13,680 nucleotides of DNA. Source: CAZUZD01 sp964624465 (GTDB lineage: Bacteria; Planctomycetota; Planctomycetia; Isosphaerales; Isosphaeraceae). A model generated the notes under the pieces. It saw only the letters and a list, made by a program, of their open reading frames with translations, did no database searches and had not been told where the DNA came from. A program made the translations under genes and the position numbers. Positions 1-7,030 of this stretch are shown piece after piece. How positions within the stretch are numbered: position 1 is the stretch's first letter; each line of letters begins with the position of its first letter. Where the stretch lies: positions 1 through 13,680 of the forward strand of contig CAZUZD010000159.1 of assembly GCA_964624465.1 (NCBI GenBank). The letters are read 5' to 3'.

Positions 1-20
1 CCACACCACACCACACCACA
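1..20. repeat. CCACA tandem repeat, four units
   Basis: The first 20 bases are four perfect copies of the pentamer CCACA. The array may extend past the window edge, so its true length is unknown. It lies in a gene-free stretch just before the first palindromic repeat. No function can be assigned. Confidence 0.8.
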
Positions 21-26
21 GGCCGG

Positions 27-60
27 GGATCCGGGCTCCGAGGACGGAACCCGGGCACCC
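27..60. repeat. Dispersed palindromic repeat, copy A
   Basis: A hairpin built around the core TCCGAGGACGGA: the arms at 31-40 and 45-54 pair over 10 positions with one mismatch, around the tetraloop AGGA. Positions 27-52 are identical over 26 bases to 3977-4002, and positions 31-60 match 149-178 at 26 of 30 positions by hand alignment. It lies downstream of the aldo/keto reductase gene. It resembles a REP-type intergenic repeat; no transposase of the REP-associated type is present in this window. Confidence 0.7.
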
Positions 61-99
61 AGCACTCGGATCTTGCCGTCGGACGACGCCGAGCTCATC

Positions 100-178
100 G
101 GGTGGCTGGGGTTGCGGTCCGCCGCAACCCCGGCGAGCGCGGAGGAAGCCGGGGTCCGAGGACGGACCCCAGCCACCC
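100..178. repeat. Branched palindromic element 1 (outer stem plus two hairpins)
   Basis: An 8-bp perfect outer stem (GGGTGGCT 100-107 with AGCCACCC 171-178) directly encloses two perfect hairpins. The first has a 10-bp stem, 108-117 with 122-131, loop TCCG. The second has an 8-bp stem, 151-158 with 163-170, loop AGGA. A 19-base linker (132-150) joins them and could form a small third arm (GGC/GCC). The second hairpin is a copy of the dispersed core TCCGAGGACGGA. The pairing is 26 bp within 79 bases with no unpaired base at the junctions with the outer stem, far more order than local G+C richness would give. Function is unknown; a REP/BIME-like or small non-autonomous mobile element is the best guess. 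Confidence 0.75.
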
Positions 179-192
179 TGAAGAATGTCTTT

Positions 193-276
193 CGGGTGGC
201 GGGGGTTGTTGCGGCGGACGGCAACCCCGGAAGGAGCTGGGGAAACCAGGACGCGAAACTGGACCCCGGCCACCCG
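193..276. repeat. Branched palindromic element 2, diverged tandem copy of element 1
   Basis: The same architecture as element 1, found 14 bases after it. The outer stem CGGGTGGC (193-200) pairs perfectly with GCCACCCG (269-276). Hairpin one pairs GGGGTTG (202-208) with CAACCCC (222-228). Hairpin two pairs GGGG and CCAG (239-242, 246-249) with CTGG and CCCC (259-262, 264-267), with small bulges. The bases differ from element 1 at many positions but the pairing is kept, which suggests selection on, or copying of, the folded form. Confidence 0.65.
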
Positions 277-316
277 ACGAGCGCTGCCAGCTCAGACCCT
301 GAATCGGCTCAGGACA

Positions 317-1312
317 CTATCGGCCGGTCATCTGCTCGAGGTGCTCGGGGTAGCGGCCCCCCTGCACGGGGATGGCGGTGGCGGCGGCGGCGAGCTCGCG
401 GAGGTCGTCGGGGGAGAGGGTCACGGCCAGGGCGCCGAGGTTCTCGTCCAGGCGGTCGAGCCGGGTGGTGCCGGGGATGGGGACGATCCACGGCTGCTGC
501 GCCAGCAGCCAGGCGAGGGCGACCTGCGCGGGCGTGGCCTCCGCGCGGGCGGCGATGCGGCCGATCAGCGCGACGAGGGCCTGGTTGGCCGCCAGGGCGT
601 CGGGGGCGAATCGGGGCAAGGTGCTGCGGAAGTCGGTGCTGGCGAAGGTCGCATCGGCGGCGATCTGGCCGGTGAGGAACCCTTTACCTAACGGGCTGTA
701 CGGCACGAGGCCGATGCCCAGCTCCGCCAGGGTCGGGATCACCTCGGCCTCGGGCCTCCGCCACCAGAGCGAGTACTCGCTCTGGAGCGCGGCGACCGGC
801 TGCACGGCGTGGGCGCGTCGGATCGTGGCCACGCCCGCCTCGGAGAGGCCGAAGTGCCGCACCTTCCCCTCGGCGATCAGCTCCTGCACGGTCCCGGCGA
901 CATCCTCGATCGGCACGTCGGGATCGACGCGGTGCTGGTACAGCAGGTCGATGGTGTCGACCCGCAGCCGTTTGAGCGACGCCTCGGCGACCTCGCGGAT
1001 GTGCTCGGGCCGGCTGTCGACGCCGGCCCAGCCGGGCGAGCCGTCGGGCTTGAGCCGGAAGCCGAACTTGGTGGCAAGGATGACCTGGTCGCGGACGGGC
1101 GCCAGGGCCTCGCCCAGGAGCTCCTCGTTGTGGAACGGGCCGTAGACCTCGGCGGTGTCGAAGAAGGTGACGCCGCGATCGACGGCCGCGTGCAGCAGGG
1201 CGATCATCTCGGCGCGGTCCTTGGGGGGTCCGTACGAGAAGCTCATGCCCATGCAGCCCAGCCCGAGCGCCGAGACCTCCAGGCCGCTGCGGCCCAGCGT
1301 GCGCATCTGCAT
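317..1312 (-). CDS. Aldo/keto reductase
   Basis: A 331-residue NADPH-dependent aldo/keto reductase that should reduce aldehydes or ketones to alcohols in the cytoplasm; the physiological substrate cannot be read from sequence. The catalytic tetrad is complete: D52 and Y57 in FFDTAEVYG, K82 in ATKFGF, H127 in LYQHRVDP. Cofactor-binding segments appear late, at VPYSPLGKGFLTG (about 203-215) and IPGTTRLDRLDENLGA (about 279-294). The N-terminus LGRSGLEVSALGLGCMGMS is typical of the YakC/AKR13-like group. Length is normal for the family. The ATG at 1312 is chosen because GCAGGAG lies 9 bases upstream and the family normally begins at this point. A GTG at 1345 would add 11 residues and overlap the upstream dehydrogenase stop codon as GTGA. 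It is the second gene of a two-gene operon with the alcohol dehydrogenase. Confidence 0.94.
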   Translation of the reverse strand: MQMRTLGRSGLEVSALGLGCMGMSFSYGPPKDRAEMIALLHAAVDRGVTFFDTAEVYGPFHNEELLGEALAPVRDQVILATKFGFRLKPDGSPGWAGVDSRPEHIREVAEASLKRLRVDTIDLLYQHRVDPDVPIEDVAGTVQELIAEGKVRHFGLSEAGVATIRRAHAVQPVAALQSEYSLWWRRPEAEVIPTLAELGIGLVPYSPLGKGFLTGQIAADATFASTDFRSTLPRFAPDALAANQALVALIGRIAARAEATPAQVALAWLLAQQPWIVPIPGTTRLDRLDENLGALAVTLSPDDLRELAAAATAIPVQGGRYPEHLEQMTGR

Positions 1313-1321
1313 CGTCTGGTT

Positions 1322-1328
1322 CTCCTGC
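1322..1328 (-). promoter_or_regulatory. Ribosome binding site deciding the aldo/keto reductase start
   Basis: On the minus strand GCAGGAG ends 9 bases before the ATG at 1312. It supports that ATG over the in-frame GTG at 1345, which would place this site inside the coding sequence. The dehydrogenase stop lies about 15 bases further upstream, so the two genes are probably translated from one message. Confidence 0.6.
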
Positions 1329-1341
1329 GGGTGGGTGCGGA

Positions 1342-2403
1342 TCACTCCGACTTCAGGGACGCCATGTCGATGACGAAGCGGTACTTGACGTCGGCCTTCA
1401 GGAGCCGCTCGTAGGCCGCGTTGACCTGCTGGATCGGGATGACCTCGACGTCGGCGGTGATGCCGTGCTGGCCGCAGAAGTCGAGCATCTCCTGGGTCTC
1501 GGGCAGGCCGCCGATGGCCGAGCCCGAGAGGCTGCGGCGGCCGCCGATCAGGCTGAAGGCGTTCACCGGCAGCGGCTTCTCGGGCGCGCCGACGATCGTC
1601 AGGTTGCCGTCGACGCGGAGCAGGTTCAGGTACGCGTTCAGGTCGTGCGCGGCCGAGACGCAGTCGAGGATGAAGTCGAAGCTGCCGCGGTGCGCCTGCA
1701 TGGCGCTGGCGTCGCGCGAGACGACGACCTCATCGGCGCCCAGCCGCCTCGCATCGTCGGCCTTGCCGGGCGAGGTGGTGAAGACGACGACCTGCGCCCC
1801 CAGGGCGTGGGCGAACTTCACGCCCATGTGGCCGAGGCCGCCCAGGCCGACGATGCCGACCTTCTTGCCGGTGGTGACGCCCCAGTGCCGCAGGGGCGAG
1901 TACGTCGTGATCCCGGCGCAGAGCAGCGGGGCGACGCCGGGCAGGTCGAGGTTCGCCGGCACCCGCAGCACGAACCGCTCGTCGACGACGATGCTCTCGG
2001 AGTAGCCGCCATACGTCACCGGCGCGGTGCCGTGCGTGTCGGGGCCGTTGAAGGTGAGGACCTGCTCGGGACAGTAGTTCTCCAGCCCGGCCCGGCAGTT
2101 CGGGCAGGTGCCGTCGGAGTCGACCAGGCAGCCGACGGCGGCGAGGTCGCCGACCCGGTGTCGGGTCACGGCCGCGCCCACCTTCGTCACGCGGCCGACG
2201 ATCTCGTGCCCCGGCACGATCGGGTACACGGTGGGCAGGAACTCGCTCCACTCGTCGCGGACGGCGTGCACGTCGGAGTGGCAGATCCCGCAGTAGAGGA
2301 TCTCGATCTGCACGTCACGCTCGGTCGGCTCGCGGCGGGTGATCGTGTGGGGCGCCATCGGCGCGGTGGCGCTGGCCGCGGCATAGGACCTGGCTGGCGG
2401 CAT
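1342..2403 (-). CDS. Zinc-dependent NAD(P) alcohol dehydrogenase (YahK/CAD-like)
   Basis: A 353-residue medium-chain dehydrogenase of the cinnamyl-alcohol-dehydrogenase/YahK group, interconverting aldehydes and alcohols with a nicotinamide cofactor, most likely NADP(H). Catalytic zinc ligands are visible: C41 (CGICHSD), H66 with E67 (PGHEIVG) and C162. The Rossmann glycine motif GLGGLGHMG lies at about 186-194. The structural-zinc lobe reads VGCLVDSDGTCPNCRAGLENYC: three of the usual cysteines are present (C100, C103, C111) but the first position is D97. The ATG at 2403 is chosen because the family starts shortly before the ITRREP segment and GAGG lies about 11 bases upstream. An in-frame start at 2466 would add a Pro/Asp/Arg-rich stretch unlike the family. 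It is the first gene of an operon with the aldo/keto reductase and is divergent from the esterase. Confidence 0.95.
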   Translation of the reverse strand: MPPARSYAAASATAPMAPHTITRREPTERDVQIEILYCGICHSDVHAVRDEWSEFLPTVYPIVPGHEIVGRVTKVGAAVTRHRVGDLAAVGCLVDSDGTCPNCRAGLENYCPEQVLTFNGPDTHGTAPVTYGGYSESIVVDERFVLRVPANLDLPGVAPLLCAGITTYSPLRHWGVTTGKKVGIVGLGGLGHMGVKFAHALGAQVVVFTTSPGKADDARRLGADEVVVSRDASAMQAHRGSFDFILDCVSAAHDLNAYLNLLRVDGNLTIVGAPEKPLPVNAFSLIGGRRSLSGSAIGGLPETQEMLDFCGQHGITADVEVIPIQQVNAAYERLLKADVKYRFVIDMASLKSE

Positions 2404-2703
2404 GCGGTGGTCATCCTCGCGGTCGGTCGGGGCCCGGTCGGCCGGGTCCGGCCCCGTTGGCCGCACCCGATGCCGGCCTCTGGGGAGTCCCGGCGCCTCT
2501 CATTAAAGGCCGCCTGGATGTTTTCGGGAAGGACCGTCGGGTCCGCTGCGGGTCAGAGCTGGACTCGACGGCGGCGGGAGTCCCCCTGCAAACTTCTCGC
2601 CGGGCGCGGGATCATGGTCCGGCGCCCGAGGTTCTGTCGCTCTCCTTGAGCAGGCCGAGTCCGGTCCCCGCTGGTCCTCTCCCCTCTCCTGGAACCACGC
2701 ACC
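2404..2703. promoter_or_regulatory. Divergent control region between dehydrogenase and esterase
   Basis: A 300-bp gap between divergent genes, so both promoters should lie here. Nothing matches a strong consensus. A weak minus-strand candidate is TTTAAT (2502-2507), the most A+T-rich patch, with TTCCCG 17 bases upstream (2525-2530). Hairpin-forming arms occur at 2428-2456 (in the dehydrogenase leader) and a 28-bp palindrome at 2601-2628 (in the esterase leader). No small gene is credible here. Confidence 0.4.
2601..2628. promoter_or_regulatory. 28-bp palindrome upstream of the esterase
   Basis: CGGGCGC (2601-2607) pairs with GCGCCCG (2622-2628). After one symmetric G/G mismatch, GGA (2609-2611) pairs with TCC (2618-2620) around TCATGG. 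The symmetry fits either an operator for a dimeric regulator or a leader hairpin about 75 bases before the esterase start. No regulator gene is adjacent. Confidence 0.4.
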
Positions 2704-3897
2704 ATGAGCGCCTCGCGACGTTTGCTCGGCACGGCCCTGCTGGGCCTGGCCACCCTGGTGACCGCCACCGCCACGGCCCCGGCCCAGGACACCAAGGTCG
2801 CCCCCACCCCCCGGCCCCGGCCCGGCCAGGGGCCCCGCGTCGTCTCGCCCGAGGTCCAGGCCGGCCGCACGGTCACCTTCCGCCTGCTGGCCCCGAAGGC
2901 CGAGTCGGTCTCGCTCCGCGGTGATCTGGGCGACCCCCGCAACGGCGCGCTCAATCTGACCAAGGGGGACCAGGGCGTCTGGGAGCTCAAGACCAAGCCG
3001 CTGGCGCCGGGGGCGTACCGCTACGCCTTCCAGGTCGATGGCGTGCAGGTGGCCGACCCGCAGAACCCGGCGGTCAGCCAGACCAACTCGACGGTGATGA
3101 GCCTGGTCCACGTTCCCGGCGCCGGGTTCCAGGACACGCAGGATGTGCCCCACGGCGCGGTGGCCGAGGTCACCTATGCCTCGAAGGCGCTGGGCAAGAC
3201 CCGCCGGATGCACGTCTACACCCCGCCCGGCTACGAGGCCGGCACAGACAAGTACCCCGTCTTCTACCTGCTGCACGGCGCCGGCGACTGCGACGACTCG
3301 TGGAGCACGGTCGGCCGGGCCGGCTTCATCCTCGACAACCTGATCGCCGCCAAGAAGGCCGTGCCGATGATCGTCGTCATGCCCGCCGGCCACACCTCGC
3401 GCGACTTCAGCATGGGCGCCATGCGCGGCGACGGCCAGGCGCGCGACGAGTTCGCCGAGGACTTCCTGGGCGACGTGGTCCCCTACGTCGAGTCGCACTA
3501 CCGCGTGATCGCCGACCGCGACCATCGCGCCCTGGCCGGCCTGTCGATGGGCGGCGCCCAGACGCTGAACATCGCGATGTCGCACCCGGAGCAGTTCGCC
3601 TATGTCGGCGTCTTCAGCTCGGGCATCTTCGGCAGCGAGGACGGCGCCTGGGAGAAGGCCCGGCTCAAGACCCTCGACGACGCCGACCTCAAGAAGGGCC
3701 TCAAGCTCCTCTGGTTCAGCACCGGCACCGACGACTTCCTGCTCAAGACCACCAAGGACTCGCTGGAGCTGCTCAAGAAGCACGGCTTCGCGCCCGTCTA
3801 CGAGGAGACCGCCGGCGGCCACACCTGGGCCAACTGGCGCGACTACCTGAACGTCTTCGCCCCCCAGCTCTTCCAGCCGGCCCCGTCACAGCCCTGA
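2704..3897 (+). CDS. Secreted esterase, E-set domain plus esterase-D/feruloyl-esterase-like hydrolase
   Basis: A 397-residue carboxylic-ester hydrolase. Residues 1-28 look like a signal peptide (basic SRR, then a hydrophobic Ala/Leu stretch, likely cleaved near APA/QD), so export is predicted. Residues about 45-138 resemble the immunoglobulin-like E-set domain that precedes many esterases of this type (VTFRLLAPKAESVSL, and GAYRYAFQVDGV). Residues about 150-390 form the alpha/beta hydrolase of the esterase D/Fes/feruloyl esterase family: LLHGAGD near 189-195, nucleophile S281 in GLSMGG, probable acid D344 in GTDDFLL, and H373 in GGHTW. All triad residues are present. The substrate could be an acylated sugar, polysaccharide ester or siderophore ester; the sequence does not decide. 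The ATG at 2704 has only a weak upstream GGA. It is transcribed alone. Confidence 0.92.
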   Translation: MSASRRLLGTALLGLATLVTATATAPAQDTKVAPTPRPRPGQGPRVVSPEVQAGRTVTFRLLAPKAESVSLRGDLGDPRNGALNLTKGDQGVWELKTKPLAPGAYRYAFQVDGVQVADPQNPAVSQTNSTVMSLVHVPGAGFQDTQDVPHGAVAEVTYASKALGKTRRMHVYTPPGYEAGTDKYPVFYLLHGAGDCDDSWSTVGRAGFILDNLIAAKKAVPMIVVMPAGHTSRDFSMGAMRGDGQARDEFAEDFLGDVVPYVESHYRVIADRDHRALAGLSMGGAQTLNIAMSHPEQFAYVGVFSSGIFGSEDGAWEKARLKTLDDADLKKGLKLLWFSTGTDDFLLKTTKDSLELLKKHGFAPVYEETAGGHTWANWRDYLNVFAPQLFQPAPSQP

Positions 3898-3910
3898 GCC
3901 CGCACGGCCG

Positions 3911-3960
3911 GGGCGCCCGCTGCGTCGTCGTGGCATGGCCCTGACACACACCGGGCGCCC
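3911..3960. terminator. Candidate terminator after the esterase
   Basis: The self-complementary octamer GGGCGCCC occurs at 3911-3918 and again at 3953-3960. The two copies can pair as a 9-bp stem (3911-3919 with 3952-3960) with a 32-base loop. It begins 14 bases after the esterase stop. There is no T-tract, so the role is uncertain. Confidence 0.3.
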
Positions 3961-3976
3961 TCCGTCCGAGGCTCCT

Positions 3977-4010
3977 GGATCCGGGCTCCGAGGACGGAAC
4001 CCAGGCATCC
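3977..4010. repeat. Dispersed palindromic repeat, copy B
   Basis: Positions 3977-4002 are identical to 27-52, and 4003-4010 match at six of eight positions. The core TCCGAGGACGGA again forms a hairpin (GGGCTCCG with CGGAACCC, one mismatch, loop AGGA). It lies between the convergent 3' ends of the esterase and kinase 1, a usual place for REP-like repeats. Confidence 0.7.
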
Positions 4011-4027
4011 CGGCGGTTCCCGCGTCC

Positions 4028-4059
4028 CGTCGGTTGGATGAGCGCAGCGAAATCCGACG
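4028..4059. repeat. REP-like hairpin of the GAGCGCAGCGAA type
   Basis: The left arm CGTCGGTTGGAT (4028-4039) and right arm ATCCGACG (4052-4059) pair with a four-base bulge around the loop GAGCGCAGCGAA. From memory, a hairpin with this loop is a widespread intergenic repeat in many unrelated bacterial genomes; I cannot check this here. It lies 45 bases beyond the stop codon of kinase 1. Confidence 0.5.
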
Positions 4060-4103
4060 CGCCGGCGTGGGGGCCGCCCGACACCGGGAGTCGGATGCCA
4101 GGA

Positions 4104-6740
4104 TCAGGGCGCGGCTGTCGGGTCGAGCTCGTCCAGCAGCCGCTGAAATTCGGGGCGATCGCGAAGGGGGGCGAAGTCGGGCCCGCGGAGCCGGTCGCGC
4201 TCTGCGGGCCCGGCCAGGCTCGGCTCGGCGCGGGCGCGCTGGAGCACGTCGAGGGCCAGGTCGGCCCGACGGTCGCGTTCGGCGGGGTCGGCGGCCGGGT
4301 CGGCCGCGAGCCGGGCCAGGACCGCGGCGAGGGCCAGGGGCGCCTGGCGAACGGTCAGGGGCTCGCCGGCGGCGGACCGCGCCAGCGTCAGGGCCCGCTC
4401 GGGCTCGCCGGCGGCGGCCAGCTCGCCGGCCAGCTCGACCTGGACCAGCAGCGGCGGCTCGGCGTCGGGCAGGCGTCGCAGCAGCGCCTGGGCGCTCGCC
4501 GGCAGCGGCCGGTCCGGTCGCAGGTGGAGGACCGCCTCGGCCCAGGTCCCGATCAGGCCGGCGCGGGTGGCGTCGAGCGACGCCCGCGCCCGCTGGCCCT
4601 CGGGGACCGGCTCCAGCTCACCCAGCCCCTCCTCCAGGGGCACCAGGGCCTCGGGCCAGCGCCCGAGCTGCCCCAGCAGCGACCCGAGCCGGCGGGCGAA
4701 CTGGGCATCCCACAGCCGGTACGCCGGCATCTCGGGTTGCCGGGCGCGCATCGCCCGCACCGCCGCGCGGCCGGCCCGCGCGGCGTCCAGGGCCTCGGCC
4801 GGTCGGCCCATCGCCTCCAGGCACTCGATCAGCTCGGCCAGGATCGACTGGTGGGTGCCCAGGGCCTGCACGTCGTCGGGGCGGCCGCGGAGCTGGTCCT
4901 GGATCACCGCGTCGGCGCGGACGAACGCGGCCCTCGCCTCGTCGAGCCGGCCGGTCTGGCGCAGGATATGGCCCAGCAGGAGGTTCGAGGTCACCCGCAG
5001 CGAGGTCGCCGAGCTCTCGCCCGACCCGGCCCCCTCCAGGCCCTCGGCGGCCTGGCACGCCTGGCGAGCCAGGGGTTCGACGGCCGCCGCCTGCCCCAGG
5101 TCGGACCGGAATCGGATCAGCAGGTTGGCCACCTTCAGGTCGGACTCCGACCACCGCTCGGGCGCGGGGGCCCGCCGCAGGTACTGCTCGCACCACGAGA
5201 TCACCTGGGCGCGGCTCTCGTTGCGGAGGCGGAGGATGCTGGGATGGACGGCCTCGCCCAGGGAGCTCAGGCCGTTGACCAGGTGGTCCAGCGCGAAGAC
5301 GGCCTCCCGCAGGTTGGTGTCGGCCTGCTGCAGGTTGGCGCTGGCCTGGCGGCGCAGGGTGGTCTCGACGGCGCTCAGGATCAGGCCGCCCACGGCGAGG
5401 CTCAGGGTCAGGGCCAGAATCAGCGCCGCCTGCTGCGGGTTCCGCTGGATCCAGCGGTAGGCCCGGCCGGGCAGCCGCACCGGCCGGGCGACGATCGAGC
5501 GGTGCTCGAGGAACCGCCGCAGGTCGGCGGCCAGCTCGGCGGCGGTGGCGTAGCGCCGGGCGGGCTCCTTCTCCAGGCACTTGAGCGCGATCGTCTCCAG
5601 GTCGCGGGGCAGCCCCGGCCGCAGCCGCCGCAGCGCCGGGGCCTCGCTCTCCTGGACCATTCGCAGCGTGTTCGCCAGGTCGGCCGAGCGGAACGGCGGA
5701 TGGCCGGCCAGCAGCTCGTAGAGGATCACGCCCAGCGCGTAGACGTCGGCCGCGGGGCCGACCCGCTCGCCCTGGCCGCGGGCCTGCTCGGGAGCCATGT
5801 ACGCCGGGGTGCCGACCGGCTCGCCGGTGCGGGTCAGGTCCGAGAGCTCGTCGCGCCAGCGGGCCACGCCGAAGTCGGCGATCATGAGCCGGAAGCCGTC
5901 GAGCCCGGCTCGGGCGCCGTCCGTCGCGGGCGAATCGACCTCGGGACCGGCCCCCGGTCCGGGCGCCGGGTGCAGCGGCTGGAGCAGGATGTTGCCCGGC
6001 TTGAGGTCGCGGTGGATCACGCCCTGCTCGTGGGCGTACTGCACGGCCTCCGCCAGGGTCGCCACGGCGCGGGCGGCCACGTCGGCCGGCTGCGCCTGGC
6101 CGCACGTCCAGCGCGCCAGGGTGCCACCGGCGATGAACTCGAGCGCCAGGTACGGCTGTCCCTGCCACTCGGCGGTCTCGTAGACCGACACGATGTTCGG
6201 GTGGTTGAGGCTGGCGAGCATGGCCGCCTCGCGGCGGAACCGCTCGGCAAACGTGGGATCGCGGCGGCCGTCGGTGCGGAGCACCTTGAGCGCCACCCGC
6301 CGCCCGAGCCGGGTGTCGACCGCCTGGTAGACCGTGCCCATCGCGCCCGCGCCGGCGCAGCCCTCGATCCGGTACGCGCCGATCTGCTCGGGCCCGTCGT
6401 GCCGCAGCCCGGCGCTCGCAGGCGCAGGCCTCGACCGCGGCTCGGGCGAGCGCCGGGCGGCGGCCCGGCGGCGGTCGAACCGCGCCAGCACGCCCTGCAC
6501 GAGTGCCTGCAGCGCCGGGGCGGGCGGCCGCGGGTCCCGGCTCCGGTCCAGCAGCGCGGAGATCTCCGGGTCGATCTCGATGAGGCCTTCCATCCGGGCC
6601 CGGCAGCCGCCGCAGGCCTCCAGGTGGCGCGCCAGCTCGCCGGTCGAGTCGCCGGTCACCTCGCTGTCGAGGAACCCGCGCAGGCTCGCCTCGTCCGGGC
6701 ACGCCCCCGGGTCTTCGACGTCGTCGGGCGGGTGGTTCAT
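4104..6740 (-). CDS. Membrane Ser/Thr protein kinase with N-terminal anti-sigma-type zinc motif (kinase 1)
   Basis: An 878-residue PknB-type kinase that phosphorylates Ser/Thr on unknown proteins. Residues 1-60 carry C14, then H39-x3-C43-x2-C46, the spacing of zinc anti-sigma (ZAS) domains. The kinase domain spans about 120-412: glycine loop GAGAMGTVY (130-138), K152 in VALKVL, HRDLKPGN (243-250), DFG (289-291), APE (316-318). All catalytic residues are present. About 30 low-complexity Pro/Gly/Ala residues (257-283) sit between the catalytic loop and DFG. One membrane segment lies at about 437-457, preceded by basic residues, which predicts a cytoplasmic kinase and an external C-terminal half. 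Residues about 465-860 are helical and TPR-like. The C-terminal segment FAPLRDRPEFQRLL recurs in planctomycete kinases. The gene is divergent from the ECF sigma gene across 290 bp and no other open frame on this strand is nearby. Confidence 0.95.
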   Translation of the reverse strand: MNHPPDDVEDPGACPDEASLRGFLDSEVTGDSTGELARHLEACGGCRARMEGLIEIDPEISALLDRSRDPRPPAPALQALVQGVLARFDRRRAAARRSPEPRSRPAPASAGLRHDGPEQIGAYRIEGCAGAGAMGTVYQAVDTRLGRRVALKVLRTDGRRDPTFAERFRREAAMLASLNHPNIVSVYETAEWQGQPYLALEFIAGGTLARWTCGQAQPADVAARAVATLAEAVQYAHEQGVIHRDLKPGNILLQPLHPAPGPGAGPEVDSPATDGARAGLDGFRLMIADFGVARWRDELSDLTRTGEPVGTPAYMAPEQARGQGERVGPAADVYALGVILYELLAGHPPFRSADLANTLRMVQESEAPALRRLRPGLPRDLETIALKCLEKEPARRYATAAELAADLRRFLEHRSIVARPVRLPGRAYRWIQRNPQQAALILALTLSLAVGGLILSAVETTLRRQASANLQQADTNLREAVFALDHLVNGLSSLGEAVHPSILRLRNESRAQVISWCEQYLRRAPAPERWSESDLKVANLLIRFRSDLGQAAAVEPLARQACQAAEGLEGAGSGESSATSLRVTSNLLLGHILRQTGRLDEARAAFVRADAVIQDQLRGRPDDVQALGTHQSILAELIECLEAMGRPAEALDAARAGRAAVRAMRARQPEMPAYRLWDAQFARRLGSLLGQLGRWPEALVPLEEGLGELEPVPEGQRARASLDATRAGLIGTWAEAVLHLRPDRPLPASAQALLRRLPDAEPPLLVQVELAGELAAAGEPERALTLARSAAGEPLTVRQAPLALAAVLARLAADPAADPAERDRRADLALDVLQRARAEPSLAGPAERDRLRGPDFAPLRDRPEFQRLLDELDPTAAP

Positions 6741-7030
6741 GGCTCGTGGCCGCGTGCTGGCGGGTGGGCTGACGCTGCCCGGGTCCCCTCGCGGACCCGA
6801 CCGACCCGGCGTTCCGCGCGGGACCGGGTGCGATCGATTCTATCCCCGGCCTCCGGTCAACGGATACGGGGATTCCCCTAACCCGTGATCAGATCAAACC
6901 CAGCAAGCCAGGATGGATCATTCGGATGTCGGCGCGATCTGTTGTAAGCTGCGCCCCTCGGCCGCGGACCCGGGCGCCCCCACGGCCCCGGCCCCGGCCC
7001 CGCCACCGGCACCCTCGGGAGCACCGCCCC
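6741..7030. promoter_or_regulatory. Divergent control region between kinase 1 and the sigma factor
   Basis: 290 bp holding both promoters. Visible features are a 7-bp hairpin in the kinase leader (CGGGTCC 6780-6786 with GGACCCG 6793-6799), the inverted pair TATCC (6841-6845) and GGATA (6862-6866), and the palindrome GGGGATTCCCC (6868-6878). The stretch 6836-6920 is the least G+C-rich part and the likeliest promoter zone. I could not recognise a convincing sigma-70 or ECF promoter pair. An in-frame ATG at 6926 exists but has no family support. Confidence 0.45.
7017..7021 (+). promoter_or_regulatory. Ribosome binding site of the sigma factor
   Basis: GGGAG ends 9 bases before the ATG at 7031. 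It supports this start over the in-frame ATG at 6926, which would add 35 Pro/Arg-rich residues that the family lacks. Confidence 0.55.

Noticed and set aside
73..691. Plus-strand frames running from the repeat region into the aldo/keto reductase gene
   Set aside because: They cross the palindromic elements and then run antisense to a well-supported gene; the products are low-complexity.
6825..6870. Minus-strand TTGACC and TAGAAT as a kinase 1 promoter
   Set aside because: The spacing is about 12 bases, too short for a standard sigma-70 promoter, so I do not call it.
4038..6881. A 947-residue open frame antisense to kinase 1
   Set aside because: It mirrors a gene with complete kinase motifs, and its product is Gly/Arg/Ala/Gln-rich without domains. 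Long antisense frames without stops are expected at this G+C content.
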